Shown: positions 27,084-36,828, numbered from the stretch's first letter. The stretch: DNA of 50,262 bases from Methanobacterium sp. UBA410 (GCA_002498385.1 DAHH01000013.1:1-50262), one strand, 5' to 3'. Numbers and translations are program-made. The notes: a model not told the origin generated them from the sequence alone.

Positions 27084-28130
27084 TCAGGGGATGTTCATTG
27101 ATTTTTTCAGCAAATTACACATTGTAAATTGTATTAAATCCAATTTAGAAAGTTTTGAAATCCAGTTTTCAGGTATGCCATTTTTCCCGTAGTATGCACC
27201 TGCAATCTGTCCGTAAACTGCACCTGTTGTGTCGGCGTCGTCTCCAAGATTAACTGCCATTAAACAGCCCTCTTTAAAGCTGCTGCTTTTGTAGAACGCC
27301 CAGAGTGCAGCTTCAAGGCATTTGACAACGTAGCCCCTTCCAGCTATTTCTGGAGGATTCTTCACTTTAAAGGAACCAGATGCAACCTCATCGATCTCCC
27401 TTTTAAGTTGGTTTTCATCCCAGTATCCTGGAACCGGGCTGAACTTCGGTGATAGTAACTCTGCTTTGGAGCAACCCATCAAAGCCCCTGCAATCAACCC
27501 TCCAAAGTACCTGCAGGCATCAACTGCCAGGGGGTGTCCGTGTGTGGTTTTGGAGCTTTCTCCAGACTTTTCAATTGCAAGCAGAGGATCCGAAATGTAG
27601 AACAATGGTACAGGGGCCAGGCGCATCAGCGAACCGTTACCTGCTGAGCGTTCACTTTTTGGGCCGCAGTAAGGTTCATGGCTTTTTTCAAACCTGTAAA
27701 GAGCTTCCCTGGTTGTGTTGCCAATATCAAAGCACACATCAGTCACACTCATGTAACCCTCCCTGTACCATTTGAGGTAACGTTCAAGTTGGTCAACCGG
27801 GTTAAAACCCTTCTCTGCAAGGCTTTCAGCAAGGCAAAGTGCTGTTGAAGTATCGTCAGTCCATTCTCCGACTTTCAAATCAAAGGAACCACCACCAATC
27901 ATATCAGAAACAGGTTCAAAGGTATTTGGGCTTTTAAATTCAACGGGGACTCCCATGCAATCTCCAACTGCCAGTCCAAGCATTGCACCCTGGAATCTGT
28001 TGACAACTTCAGAAGATTCATTATCAAAAGCTGCAGTTTGTGTTGGGTAATTCAAAGAGGAGGTAATACTCTTATTGAGGGTTTTCTCATCTTCCTGGAA
28101 TGTTTTTTTCATCATATCCTGGTTCTCCAA
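27084..28130 (-). CDS. ADP-ribosylglycohydrolase family protein
   Basis: 348 residues. The di-magnesium site motifs are present: GDCMGVPVEF near 56-65, EWTDDTSTAL (T91-D92-D93-T94) and GDDADTTGAVYG (297-302), as in DraG/ARH3/MacroD-independent hydrolases. The enzyme removes ADP-ribose from proteins or nucleic acid, or cleaves related glycosides. The first 42 residues are polar, unlike the family core, and may be a tail or an overlong start; the core begins FQGAMLGLAVGD. No ADP-ribosyltransferase is adjacent. Confidence 0.9.
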   Translation of the reverse strand: MENQDMMKKTFQEDEKTLNKSITSSLNYPTQTAAFDNESSEVVNRFQGAMLGLAVGDCMGVPVEFKSPNTFEPVSDMIGGGSFDLKVGEWTDDTSTALCLAESLAEKGFNPVDQLERYLKWYREGYMSVTDVCFDIGNTTREALYRFEKSHEPYCGPKSERSAGNGSLMRLAPVPLFYISDPLLAIEKSGESSKTTHGHPLAVDACRYFGGLIAGALMGCSKAELLSPKFSPVPGYWDENQLKREIDEVASGSFKVKNPPEIAGRGYVVKCLEAALWAFYKSSSFKEGCLMAVNLGDDADTTGAVYGQIAGAYYGKNGIPENWISKLSKLDLIQFTMCNLLKKSMNIP

Positions 28131-28375
28131 GTACAGTTCAGATTTGAACCGGACTTTTTTCTGTTATAAAACCTTATTATTTTATTTTCCCATAAAACTG
28201 TTATCAACAAGGTTTTTTTTAAACTTTTAAATAAGTGTTTTAATAGACATAGAATTTAATCCAGAGATGGGATCAGGGAATAGAACACTCAAAAATAGGA
28301 AGTAACATTTAAAATAGGTATTTTGTTAAAATTATCCCAGATCATATCCAAGTACTGTTTCGGTGGCAAGTTCAA

Positions 28376-31159
28376 ATGGGCAATGGAAAAATTGTGAGGA
28401 AAGTGTTGAGCAGACTGGAATCTGACATTAGATACAGGGACAGGCTGGAACACGTTGAAGTTTTACTTCCCCAGAAACCCGTATACCAGGACGTGGAAGA
28501 TTTACCTCATGCTATTCAGGATTATCTTAAAAGAAAGAATATAAAACTCTATCAACACCAGTACGAGACACTGAAACATCTGAGGGCTGGAGAAAATGTT
28601 ATAATCACCACTCCAACAGCCTCAGGAAAGACGATGGCCTTCAATATCCCCATACTTGAGGATTTAAGTCAGGACATTGCTGCAACAGCCCTCTACATTT
28701 ACCCGGCCAAGGCACTTGCAAACGACCAGCTTAAAACCCTTGAAGAACTTGAACTTGAATTTAAAATTGATATAAATCCCAATATCTACGATGGGGACAC
28801 ACCCAGAAGCAGGAAGCAGTGGATAAGGCAGAATTCCAGGATAATCCTTACAAATCCTTATGAACTTCATCTGGTCCTCTCCTGGCACCATCAGTGGTCA
28901 GGATTTTTTAAGGGCATCAAGTACGTTGTTATCGATGAGGCGCACCAGTACAGGGGAGTTTTCGGTTCCAACGTGGCGTTTCTCATAAGGAGGTTGCGGC
29001 GTATATGCCATTTTTACGGTTCAGACCCCCAGTTTGTGCTTTCATCTGCAACACTTGCCAACCCTGAAGAGTTCAGTGAAAAGTTAACAGGCAAAAAATT
29101 CGAACTTGTATCAGAGGATGGCTCACCTGCAGGCCGGAAATACTTCGTTCTTTACAATCCTTACTTCGATGGTGAGGGTAAGATATCAGCCCACCAGGAA
29201 ACCAAGAATCTTTTCCTGTTTTTTGTCCTGAACAATCTTCAAACCCTTTGCTTCACAGTTTCAAGGAAAATGGCAGAGCTCATTGCCCTCTGGTCTAAAA
29301 ATGAGATGGAGGAAATCCAGCCGGATCTTACAGGAAAGATAACCTCCTACAGGGCAGGTTACCTCCCCAAGGAGCGCAGAAAAATAGAGGAAAGTCTTAA
29401 AAGTGGTGTTTTGAAGGGTGTGACAACAACAAACGCCCTTGAACTGGGCATAAACATAGGGTCCCTTGATGGTGTTATAATTTCGGGATTTCCAGGAACC
29501 CTGATTTCCACCTGGCAGCAGGCAGGCAGGGCAGGCAGGGGTCATGATGATTCACTGGTGGTTTTGATTGCCTTTGAAAACCCATTAGACCAGTACCTCA
29601 TGAAGCATCCAGAATCTGTGTTTGAAAAACCCCATGAACATGCCATAATTGACCTCCAGAACCCCCAGATAATTTCAGGCCACATGATGTGTGCAGCATC
29701 AGAACTGCCCCTGAAACCTGGGGAATTTGAGGGTTACCTGGGCGATGAAACTTTAAATATTAAAAATTCCCTCCAAAAACAGGATCTGATCCAGAAAACA
29801 GGTGATGGATGGACTTACATGGGAGACGATGTTGCAGCTTTTAAGATCAACCTTGACAGTGTTTCATCGGACAGGTTCAGGGTTATATTTGCAGGAAAAC
29901 TGCTTGAAACCATGGACAGAGAACATGCATACAGGGAAGCCCATGAAGGGGCTGTTTTAATCAACAGGGGTGAAACCTATCTTGTTGATGATTTTAACCT
30001 TAAAAAGAGAACCATCCATGTTGTGAAAAAAGATGTGGGTTACCACACCCAGGTTATGAAGGATATAGATGTGGAGGTACTTGAAAAAATTCAAAAAAAG
30101 GATTTCGGCAGTTTTTCTGTTTTCTTCGGGGATCTGGAGGTCAGTGAGTACTACCACAAGTACAAGATCATGAACTACGACAAGGTTGTTGCAACCAAAA
30201 AACTCGAACTCCCCCCTTTGAAGTTTAAAACAAAGGGTTTGTGGTTCACCCTGCCTGAAAGAGTTCGGGATGAACTTGAAGATGCTCTGGATGAGAAGGA
30301 TGTTTTTGAAGGCGGACTTCACGGTGTTGAGCATGCCATGATCTCCATGATACCCTTCAACATCATGTGCGACAGGTTCGATATTGGTGGAATGTCAACT
30401 GCCTACCATCCTGACACAGATGATGCCACCATATTTATTTACGATGCATTTGAAGGGGGTATTGGGCTTGCAGAAAAGGCTTCAGAACTCTTTGGAGAAA
30501 TAATGGAACGTACCTATGAACTTGTGAGGGACTGCAAGTGCGAGGTTGGATGTCCGGCATGTATATACTCACCAAAATGCGGAAACGACAACAAACCCCT
30601 GAGTAAAAGGGGAACACTTTTCATTCTTGAAAAGATACGGGATATGATGGTTTTCAGGGATGGAAATGTTGAAGATACAAAAATAGAAGATCCAGAAACA
30701 AACTCTAAAATAACTTCCAAAACAGACACAGCGGTGGGTAACCCTGAAGAAGAAACTCAAGATCTTGAAGGACCTCAGGGTTTTGAAGAAATTGTTCAGG
30801 CATTACTTGAGGACTCCAGTGGTAAAGTTAGGGCCAGATCTGCCTACATGCTTGGAGAAACGGGAGATCCCTCCTTTGTGGGTCCATTGTGTCGGGCAAC
30901 GAAGGATGATAACGGTAACGTGAGGAGGTTGGCTGCATCTGCTTTGGGTAAGATAGGGGATTCTCAGGCTGTTGATGCGCTTTGTGAACTTTTGGGGGAT
31001 GAAAAACCGCAGGTTCGCCAGTACGCAGTTAAAGCCCTGGATAAGATCGGTGATGGAAGGGCTCTGGCACCCTTAAATGCAATCAGGGATGATGATGTTG
31101 GTTACGTTCGCAGCTGTGTGAGATCCACCATCAAACGGATGAAGGATGAATGCAAATGA
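28376..31159 (+). CDS. MrfA-like DEAH helicase with C-terminal HEAT repeats
   Basis: 927 residues. Superfamily 2 motor: TTPTASGKT (78-86), DEAH (IDEAHQYRG), SSAT, TNALELGINIG and QQAGRAGRG. The DUF1998 region follows with the zinc-binding cysteines C720, C722, C726, C729 and C735 (CKCEVGCPAC...C). This is the MrfA/YprA/Hrq1 layout; MrfA repairs mitomycin-type DNA damage in bacteria. From about residue 795 to the end there are three to four HEAT repeats (SGKVRARSAYMLGETGD, NVRRLAASALGKIGD, QVRQYAVKALDKIGD), joined by a charged linker. That extension is not part of the usual family. GGTGG lies upstream of the ATG. Confidence 0.92.
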   Translation: MGNGKIVRKVLSRLESDIRYRDRLEHVEVLLPQKPVYQDVEDLPHAIQDYLKRKNIKLYQHQYETLKHLRAGENVIITTPTASGKTMAFNIPILEDLSQDIAATALYIYPAKALANDQLKTLEELELEFKIDINPNIYDGDTPRSRKQWIRQNSRIILTNPYELHLVLSWHHQWSGFFKGIKYVVIDEAHQYRGVFGSNVAFLIRRLRRICHFYGSDPQFVLSSATLANPEEFSEKLTGKKFELVSEDGSPAGRKYFVLYNPYFDGEGKISAHQETKNLFLFFVLNNLQTLCFTVSRKMAELIALWSKNEMEEIQPDLTGKITSYRAGYLPKERRKIEESLKSGVLKGVTTTNALELGINIGSLDGVIISGFPGTLISTWQQAGRAGRGHDDSLVVLIAFENPLDQYLMKHPESVFEKPHEHAIIDLQNPQIISGHMMCAASELPLKPGEFEGYLGDETLNIKNSLQKQDLIQKTGDGWTYMGDDVAAFKINLDSVSSDRFRVIFAGKLLETMDREHAYREAHEGAVLINRGETYLVDDFNLKKRTIHVVKKDVGYHTQVMKDIDVEVLEKIQKKDFGSFSVFFGDLEVSEYYHKYKIMNYDKVVATKKLELPPLKFKTKGLWFTLPERVRDELEDALDEKDVFEGGLHGVEHAMISMIPFNIMCDRFDIGGMSTAYHPDTDDATIFIYDAFEGGIGLAEKASELFGEIMERTYELVRDCKCEVGCPACIYSPKCGNDNKPLSKRGTLFILEKIRDMMVFRDGNVEDTKIEDPETNSKITSKTDTAVGNPEEETQDLEGPQGFEEIVQALLEDSSGKVRARSAYMLGETGDPSFVGPLCRATKDDNGNVRRLAASALGKIGDSQAVDALCELLGDEKPQVRQYAVKALDKIGDGRALAPLNAIRDDDVGYVRSCVRSTIKRMKDECK

Positions 31160-31344
31160 GGATTTTTTAAATTTTTTATACTTTTCTTGTGAAGTTCATT
31201 TTTCTATCCAAAATATAATCCTAAGAAAATATAATTCTAAAAAAAGAAAAAAAACAGGATATCCCTAAAAACTTCATTTTTTTATTCATAAATGGTTTAA
31301 AAGTTAATACATCCCTTTTTTGAAACCTAACTTGAATGTAAACA

Positions 31345-31352
31345 TTTATATG
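31345..31352 (+). promoter_or_regulatory. TATA box of tRNA-Glu
   Basis: TTTATATG lies about 70 bases upstream of the tRNA. This would give a start near 31377 and a leader of about 40 bases. Position fits; no direct proof. Confidence 0.4.
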
Positions 31353-31416
31353 GAAGGAATAAGTTACACTAATAGTGCTAACATATTTTTCCCAGGGGAA
31401 ATTCCATGTGATTTTG

Positions 31417-31494
<78 letters not shown>

Positions 31495-31679
31495 TTCTCA
31501 TGTTAATGGTTTTTCATATTAATAGCTGTTTTTAGATGTTTTGAAATTTTTTTTGCAGTTTTTAATTTCTTTTTAGGATTTTTGGGGGTTTGTAATGTTG
31601 ACTTGCCAACTTCAACACGACATGATTTTTTTGAATTACACGTTTTTCTCTGGAGTGTAGAATAGAAAACTTTATAGGA

Positions 31680-31695
31680 TATAACAATTGTTATA
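31680..31695. repeat. 16-bp perfect palindrome
   Basis: TATAACAATTGTTATA reads the same on both strands. It could be an operator, but no gene with a clear start lies next to it. Confidence 0.85.
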
Positions 31696-32107
31696 TTGTG
31701 GAGTCATCGTAACTATGGTTATATATTTGGTTCCACTGGATGTCTCTGACATCAGTTTAACCTAAGTTAACACATCTTCCGAAGGTGCTTGAAAATGTGT
31801 AGTTATTAGAACCTGTCTATGTCTATAAATTGCCAGATATATGAAATAAAATTTCAAACGAAATTTAGGGAACTGAACTTCAGGGGTGTACAAGGATGTG
31901 TAAATTTTAAAAGACGCACTAAAAAAATGCAAAAAAAAGTAATGTACCCACAAAAAGTAATGTATCTATAGTTTGATCTATCTGAGGCATTAAAGTCCCC
32001 ATTTAAAGTCCTTTAAGCTTAAAGCCACATTGTAACCTCATATAGGATAAATTTAAGGAAAAATTGGAAAAATTAATTCAAAAACCGATCTGTTGCTACT
32101 TCAGGTT

Positions 32108-32304
32108 GGTCTGGTAAAAATCTTAACCGGAGATACATGCTTCATTTCTGGTGTAAATCATGATTTGTAATTTTCTGCCCTGCATGATTTGAAAACCAGT
32201 TTTATATCAAAACTTCTACCATTTGATCACCAGACCCGGAAATGATTATCTCTCCTAAAAATCAATTCAAAAAAAATCTGTCTCCGGTTAAGAACTTAAT
32301 TACC
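32108..32304. repeat. MITE-like or structured-RNA inverted-repeat element
   Basis: Outer arms TCTTAACCGGAGA (32121-32133) and TCTCCGGTTAAGA (32281-32293) are 13-bp perfect complements. GGTAA (32113) and TTACC (32300) extend them outward. Inside, CTGGT-GT-AAATCATG (32148-32162) pairs with CATGATTT-GAAA-ACCAG (32183-32199). GGTCTGGT (32108) also complements ACCAGACC (32229), which crosses the outer pairing. It could be a miniature transposon with terminal inverted repeats, or a transcribed RNA with a pseudoknot. Confidence 0.6.
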
Positions 32305-32678
32305 AGATAAAAGCACGTTGAGAATTTAATTATTAATATAAACCAGTGTAATAAAGTAATCACTATAAAACATGTTAATTTCTATTAACTTCTGATTGAA
32401 ATTCAAACACTTTTTTTGAAAATTAAAGTAATTAAATTAAAGTAATTAAATTAAACAATTGTAGGTGGACCTTTGCATACTCTTTTCAGGTGTTTCTCAA
32501 AGGAGTTTTTTAAAGCAGACGCTGCAAAAAATAGATTTTTTATTTCTGGAATTTTAGTCCAGTTTCATGCTCAATACTTTTTAAGCTGATTCATGTAACA
32601 AAAGTTGAATTCATGTAACAAATAATTTGGAACTAAAAATCTTCAAAAAAATCCGTATCAAAGGATTTTCAGTGGGTT

Positions 32679-32843
32679 TCACATAATTCCAATGAAGAAT
32701 GATACCAAACCTATTATAAAACTTAAAATTGCCGTTAAGTTGGTTGAATGCTTTTTTGCAGGTTCAACCCTTTTTGAGCTGTACACCAAGAGAATGGAAA
32801 GTATCCACAGTAGGGAAGCTCCCACTATAAAGAACATGTGCAT
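32679..32843 (-). CDS. 54-residue two-helix membrane protein
   Basis: A small gene opening MHMFFIVGASLLWILSILLV, then a basic loop YSSKRVEPAKKHS, then a second helix AILSFIIGLVSFFIGIM. A GGAGG ribosome-binding site lies ten bases before the ATG. Two helices joined by a charged loop make chance unlikely. No family recognised. A 16-bp direct duplication lies just upstream (32863-32893). Confidence 0.68.
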   Translation of the reverse strand: MHMFFIVGASLLWILSILLVYSSKRVEPAKKHSTNLTAILSFIIGLVSFFIGIM

Positions 32844-33257
32844 ATTAATATTTCCTCCTAACTTTAATGCTGATTCGATTTAATGCTGATTCGGTGGATC
32901 ATTATTTAATTATCTTCATATTTAAGAGGTGTTAAATGTTTATGCTTCATGGAACATTAATTTAACAATGTTCATGTTTATCCCTTATTCTTATATAAAA
33001 CCTGTTTTGTAGTTACTTAAATGTTTGATACGGTTTATTTTTACAATCTAAGGAACTTAATCCAATCAAAATGTGCACATAAAACATTTAAGGGTTGATC
33101 TTACAGATTATACTGGCTTTTATATGCACTTTCAGAATTCTTGAGCTGGCTGAAAACTCGCAATGATCATAATTTAAAAAAAGAAGTTTGAGAATAATGG
33201 TCCATTACACGCTTTAAGAGTTTTGTATCTCAATTTAAAGAATTTAACTGGAATTAC
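32844..33257. other. Spacer with 16-bp duplication
   Basis: No gene seen. It carries TTTAATGCTGATTCGA duplicated in tandem (32863-32893), in the promoter region of the 54-residue membrane protein. The remainder is AT-rich. Confidence 0.55.
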
Positions 33258-33728
33258 CTATTCAACAACTGTTTCCATTTGCGTGTCGATGATGGCGTCA
33301 AAGGGTATTTTTTTGTCCCAGCCCGCACGTTTGAACATGCTCATAAAGCACACACCAATTACCCGGGGGGTTTCCTTTGAAATATCATGTATCATGTTCA
33401 CAACGTCCTCTGGAGGACATCCGAATTTGGGCATGGCCAAACCTCCAAATACAACAACAACTGCTGGGTCTTCAGCATTGCTTTTCTCGTCAACAACACT
33501 AACTCCAATATTTTCCTGTTTTTTTATCTTCCTTGCTTCACTTACATCTGCATTTGGAACAAAAACCATTTCAAATCCTCGATTTCTAATACTGTATGCG
33601 AGTAGTTCGATGAAAGGCGTGCATACGGCAGCTGAACCTGTGAAAACAATCTTTGAACCCTCCTTAATATCTTCAACAATTTCACTGAAAGATTTTGTAA
33701 GACCAACGATTCCTGTTCTTTTTTTCAT
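33258..33728 (-). CDS. DUF2124 family protein
   Basis: 156 residues matching the methanogen-specific DUF2124 family: an N-terminal helix then GSKIVFTGSAAVCTPFIELLAY, VFVPNADVSEARKI, AVVVVFGGLAMPKFGCP and the closing DAIIDTQMETVVE. The alternating strand/helix pattern suggests a Rossmann-like fold. Function is unknown in the family. It stands alone, with spacer on both sides. Confidence 0.85.
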   Translation of the reverse strand: MKKRTGIVGLTKSFSEIVEDIKEGSKIVFTGSAAVCTPFIELLAYSIRNRGFEMVFVPNADVSEARKIKKQENIGVSVVDEKSNAEDPAVVVVFGGLAMPKFGCPPEDVVNMIHDISKETPRVIGVCFMSMFKRAGWDKKIPFDAIIDTQMETVVE

Positions 33729-34034
33729 GATTAGTACCTCTAAAACATTTTTTTATACTGCCCCTAAATTAAATATTTCCATGGATGGCACTGTTGAAAG
33801 TTCAGATGGGGCAGTGATTAATGACAAGGTTTAACACCTTTTAAATGATCATGGAAACAAATATAAACAATAAAAAAATCAACTAAAGATATTCTACTTT
33901 TTAAAGTTAAAGATCCCATGCAAAGCAGGGTAATTGGGGAATTATGGGGATCTTATTCTAAACACTTAAAAATACAGTTAAAACTAAATTAAATCTTATT
34001 TAAAAACTGTTTATTTGTAAGATAAATTCTGAAG
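33729..34034. other. Spacer between divergent genes
   Basis: No gene seen. AT-rich, holding the promoters of DUF2124 and the phosphoesterase. Confidence 0.5.
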
Positions 34035-34892
34035 ATGGCAGTAAAAAGATTTACAGATTTAAAAAAAAATGGGTTTAAGGTTTTAAAAATGCTCAAAAAG
34101 ATAGTTCTTATCCTGGTAGCCTTAATGGCAGTGGCAGTGGCTTACAGTCTCATAGAACCTTACATGGTCGAAACCAAGGAGGTTGTGATCCAGTCGGATC
34201 AGATTCCAGAGGAGTTCAACGGCACGAAGATAATCTTTCTAACGGATATTCACTGCAGCTCATTTTTCAGCGAGGCAAGGGTTGAAGGCCTTGTAAATCA
34301 GGTGAACGCCCTGAACCCTGATATGGTGGTACTTGGGGGAGACTATGTAACCGGCGATACAAACTATATTGAGCCGTGTTTCTTGCAGCTTTCAAAGCTC
34401 AAAGCTCCACTCGGGGTTTACGGTGTTCTTGGAAACAACGACCCCAAAAATGCAACCATAACAGCCATGGAGAATGCCGGAATCACCTACATAGGTAACA
34501 GGGGCCTCTGGATTGAAAAGAACGGTCAGAGAATTCGTTTGGGTGGTGTTGGAGATCTGGATACTGATGTTCCATATCAGGGGCCTACCATAGGTGCTGC
34601 AGATGCAGATGATTTTGTTATACTGGTTTCGCACAAACCAGACTACTTCCCACTTGCAAACAAGAATCTGGTGGATCTGATGCTTGCAGGCCATACTCAC
34701 GGAGGGCAGATCACATTTTTCGGGCTTTGGGCACCAGTTACAGGCTCAAAGTACGGACAAGAATATGTTACGGGCGTGAAAAAGTCAGGAAACAGCACCA
34801 TGATAGTCAGCAATGGAATAGGAACCATAATCGTGCCGATGAGGTTCTTTGCAAGACCCCAGATCGTGGTGGTGGAACTTGAAAGGATCTAG
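34035..34892 (+). CDS. Membrane-anchored YkuE-like metallophosphoesterase
   Basis: 285 residues. A basic N-terminus, then one membrane helix (LKKIVLILVALMAVAVAYSL, about 24-43), then the catalytic domain with LTDIHCSSF, LGGDYVTGD, LGNNDP, SHKPDYF and AGHTHGGQ. This is the COG1408/YkuE type (related to lipid UDP-diacylglucosamine pyrophosphatase-like enzymes), which acts at the membrane surface. The first ATG gives a 14-residue basic leader; an internal ATG just before the helix (MLKKIVLI) is an alternative start. Confidence 0.9.
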   Translation: MAVKRFTDLKKNGFKVLKMLKKIVLILVALMAVAVAYSLIEPYMVETKEVVIQSDQIPEEFNGTKIIFLTDIHCSSFFSEARVEGLVNQVNALNPDMVVLGGDYVTGDTNYIEPCFLQLSKLKAPLGVYGVLGNNDPKNATITAMENAGITYIGNRGLWIEKNGQRIRLGGVGDLDTDVPYQGPTIGAADADDFVILVSHKPDYFPLANKNLVDLMLAGHTHGGQITFFGLWAPVTGSKYGQEYVTGVKKSGNSTMIVSNGIGTIIVPMRFFARPQIVVVELERI

Positions 34893-34923
34893 CTAGATGG
34901 ATATGCCATCTTTAAAACTTTTT

Positions 34924-34975
34924 AGGTGGTTTATTGTTATACAGGTTGAACTACCTTTTACAGGTTAAACCACCT
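34924..34975. terminator. Hairpin between convergent genes
   Basis: AGGTGGTTTA and TAAACCACCT form a 10-bp stem around a 32-base loop that itself has ACAGGTT twice. It lies between the stops of two convergent genes and overlaps the stop codon of the minus-strand one. It may end both transcripts. Confidence 0.45.
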
Positions 34976-35430
34976 CATTCTTTTTCCCTTTTCCCTTTTC
35001 TCTCCAAAACATTTTTCTTGTACTGTCTGAAACTTTCAGGAATCCTTCCAAAGAGAAAATCTAAAAAGCCACGATTTTCCAAGTCTTCAATCACCCTTTC
35101 CTGAAATTCTGCCCTGGCACGCACATCATCCAGTTGTTTTTTGGTGACTTTGGTTCGATGTTCAAGTTTGTGGTAGTTATCCTGAAGTTCGTTGAAGTTT
35201 TTGAATTTCAGGTCTATTTCCTGAAGCTCTCCTTCATTTATTTTCTGCTGGAGCAATTTTTTCTCAGCCACAACGTCGTGCAGCCGGCCAAATGTATCCG
35301 CAAGCTTTTCTTCCAGTTTCCTGATCTCATTCTCTTTATGAATCAATTCTCTCTCCAGCTCCTCTGTGGAAACTTCATCCCCGTTTTTGAAAACTCCTGT
35401 GGAATCCTTATTCTTGTTGTTTAAAACCAT
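34975..35430 (-). CDS. Coiled-coil protein, unknown
   Basis: 151 residues. Residues 20-118 are a long heptad-patterned coiled coil (ELERELIHKENEIRKLEEKL...). The short C-terminal tail GFLDFLFGRIPESFRQYKK may be a conserved docking segment. No signal peptide or catalytic motif. Probably a cytoplasmic structural or partner-binding protein. Function unknown. Confidence 0.75.
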   Translation of the reverse strand: MVLNNKNKDSTGVFKNGDEVSTEELERELIHKENEIRKLEEKLADTFGRLHDVVAEKKLLQQKINEGELQEIDLKFKNFNELQDNYHKLEHRTKVTKKQLDDVRARAEFQERVIEDLENRGFLDFLFGRIPESFRQYKKNVLERKGKREKE

Positions 35431-35811
35431 TTAACCCCTCAAATCCCTTTTTTAATCAACAGCTTTAATTAAATCCTTTTACTAAAAGGGAAACTTTTTT
35501 CTATGTTTGATCTTGATGCTTTAAAGTTAGGTGAATTCTCGTGTTTCATCCTTTAAAGGTGTTTTTTATCCTCTTTAAATGAAAATTTTAAGGTTTAAAA
35601 ATCTCTCACCTTGATACCACTATTTTTTTAAAACATTTTAAATACTTCTCCATGTGTTTGGGTTTGCAAAACCTATTTATCCCATAAAGTAGATATAAAT
35701 CTAGTAATTGACAGGATCACTGTACAAAACTTTGTAAAAATGGGAAAAATAAATATTTTTGTTTAATAAATTGAAAGTTTGGTGATCATTTAGGTTTCAG
35801 GTGAATTGTCA
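35431..35811. other. Spacer between divergent genes
   Basis: No gene seen. AT-rich promoter region. The right end holds GGTGA seven bases before the ATG of the protease gene. Confidence 0.5.
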
Positions 35812-36828
35812 ATGAGTATGGCTAAAAAAGCCTTGATACTGTTTGTGGCAGCTGTACTGGTACTTTCAGGATACTTCTTTCTTGAAAGTAACTACCTTTC
35901 CCCACAGTACATAGGTTCTTCCCCCCAGGCAGCTGCCTCAACAGTTTACATTGAAAATGGGGTTTCAGGTGTGGTCACCCTAACAGATCCATTCCAGAAC
36001 AAAACAGTGAATATTGACGTTAGCTCTGCCATGGACTCCGGTTCAGGAGTTACAGTGACCCGCGATGGTTACGTAATAACCGCCTTTCATGTTGTGAGCG
36101 ATCCCAATGCCCTTGATCAAAACAGTCTCAAAAAGATGGAAAGCGGTGATGTGGAGCGTTACGTGGAAGAAGCAGCTGTAAAGGAGTACCTGGCTCATGG
36201 TAATTCTCAGTTAGGCAGCCTGCTCAACCAAAGCGTTGATGGGTCCTACAGTGCTGGGAGTGATGATGTAAGTGCCCTAACAGAAACTTTACGTCAGAAG
36301 AATCTCTTGAGTGTCAGATCTTCCCAGCAGCTTATAAAAGTCAAGTTTTCATCTTCTGTTAATGGTGGAGCTTCATACAGTGCAAGGCTTGTTGATGTGG
36401 GAAACCCTTCCACAGATGATGATGTTGCGATACTGAAGGTTGACAGCGCAGGCACCAATCTGCCCACACTTAACATCAGCTCAAAAGAACCAGGAACAGG
36501 TGAAAACGTCAGGATATATGGTTATCCCAACAGTGACAGTTATGGAACCTACCAAACGGACAATTCTTCACCACAATCAACTTCAGGTTCACTTAAAGCA
36601 CAGACATTCAGTTCAGGCACTGTTTACTATAGAACAAGTGCACCGACAGCTGAAGGTTACAGCGGAGGTCCAGTTTTAAATAATCAAAGTGATGTGGTGG
36701 GCATACTGGTTTATGGTTCTAAATCATCAAATTCCCGGGGGACAAAGGCAGAATCTGGAATATTCCTATCCTCAAATTACATAATAAAACTCTGCAACAA
36801 AAACAACGTTTCCATTAATGTTGTTTAA
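35812..36828 (+). CDS. Exported trypsin-like serine protease (HtrA-type fold, no PDZ)
   Basis: 338 residues with an N-terminal membrane anchor or signal (KKALILFVAAVLVLSGYFF). The catalytic triad is readable: H93 (ITAFHVV), D204 (DDDVAILKV) and S284 (EGYSGGPVL), with SGSGVTVTRDGYVITAFHVV typical of HtrA-like S1 proteases. No PDZ domain follows. An insertion of about 80 residues (100-180) between H and D is specific to this protein. It probably acts on wall or surface proteins outside the membrane. The start is the ATG after GGTGA; an in-frame TTG two codons earlier is rejected. Confidence 0.9.
   Translation: MSMAKKALILFVAAVLVLSGYFFLESNYLSPQYIGSSPQAAASTVYIENGVSGVVTLTDPFQNKTVNIDVSSAMDSGSGVTVTRDGYVITAFHVVSDPNALDQNSLKKMESGDVERYVEEAAVKEYLAHGNSQLGSLLNQSVDGSYSAGSDDVSALTETLRQKNLLSVRSSQQLIKVKFSSSVNGGASYSARLVDVGNPSTDDDVAILKVDSAGTNLPTLNISSKEPGTGENVRIYGYPNSDSYGTYQTDNSSPQSTSGSLKAQTFSSGTVYYRTSAPTAEGYSGGPVLNNQSDVVGILVYGSKSSNSRGTKAESGIFLSSNYIIKLCNKNNVSINVV

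Larger units (their letters stand above)
31495..32678. other. Long gene-free stretch after tRNA
   Basis: No supportable protein gene in almost 1.2 kb. It contains a 16-bp perfect palindrome (31680-31695), GATGTC-TCT-GACATC (31739-31753), the MITE-like or structured element at 32108-32304, and a 14-bp tandem repeat at 32420-32455 (AAATTAAAGTAATT, 2.6 copies). A 63-residue minus-strand frame at 31762-31953 lacks any gene-like signal. Confidence 0.55.

Noticed and set aside
29515..29545. GGCAGGCAGGGCAGGCAGGG run considered as a quadruplex or regulatory repeat
   Set aside because: It encodes the conserved helicase motif QAGRAGRG; codon choice explains it.
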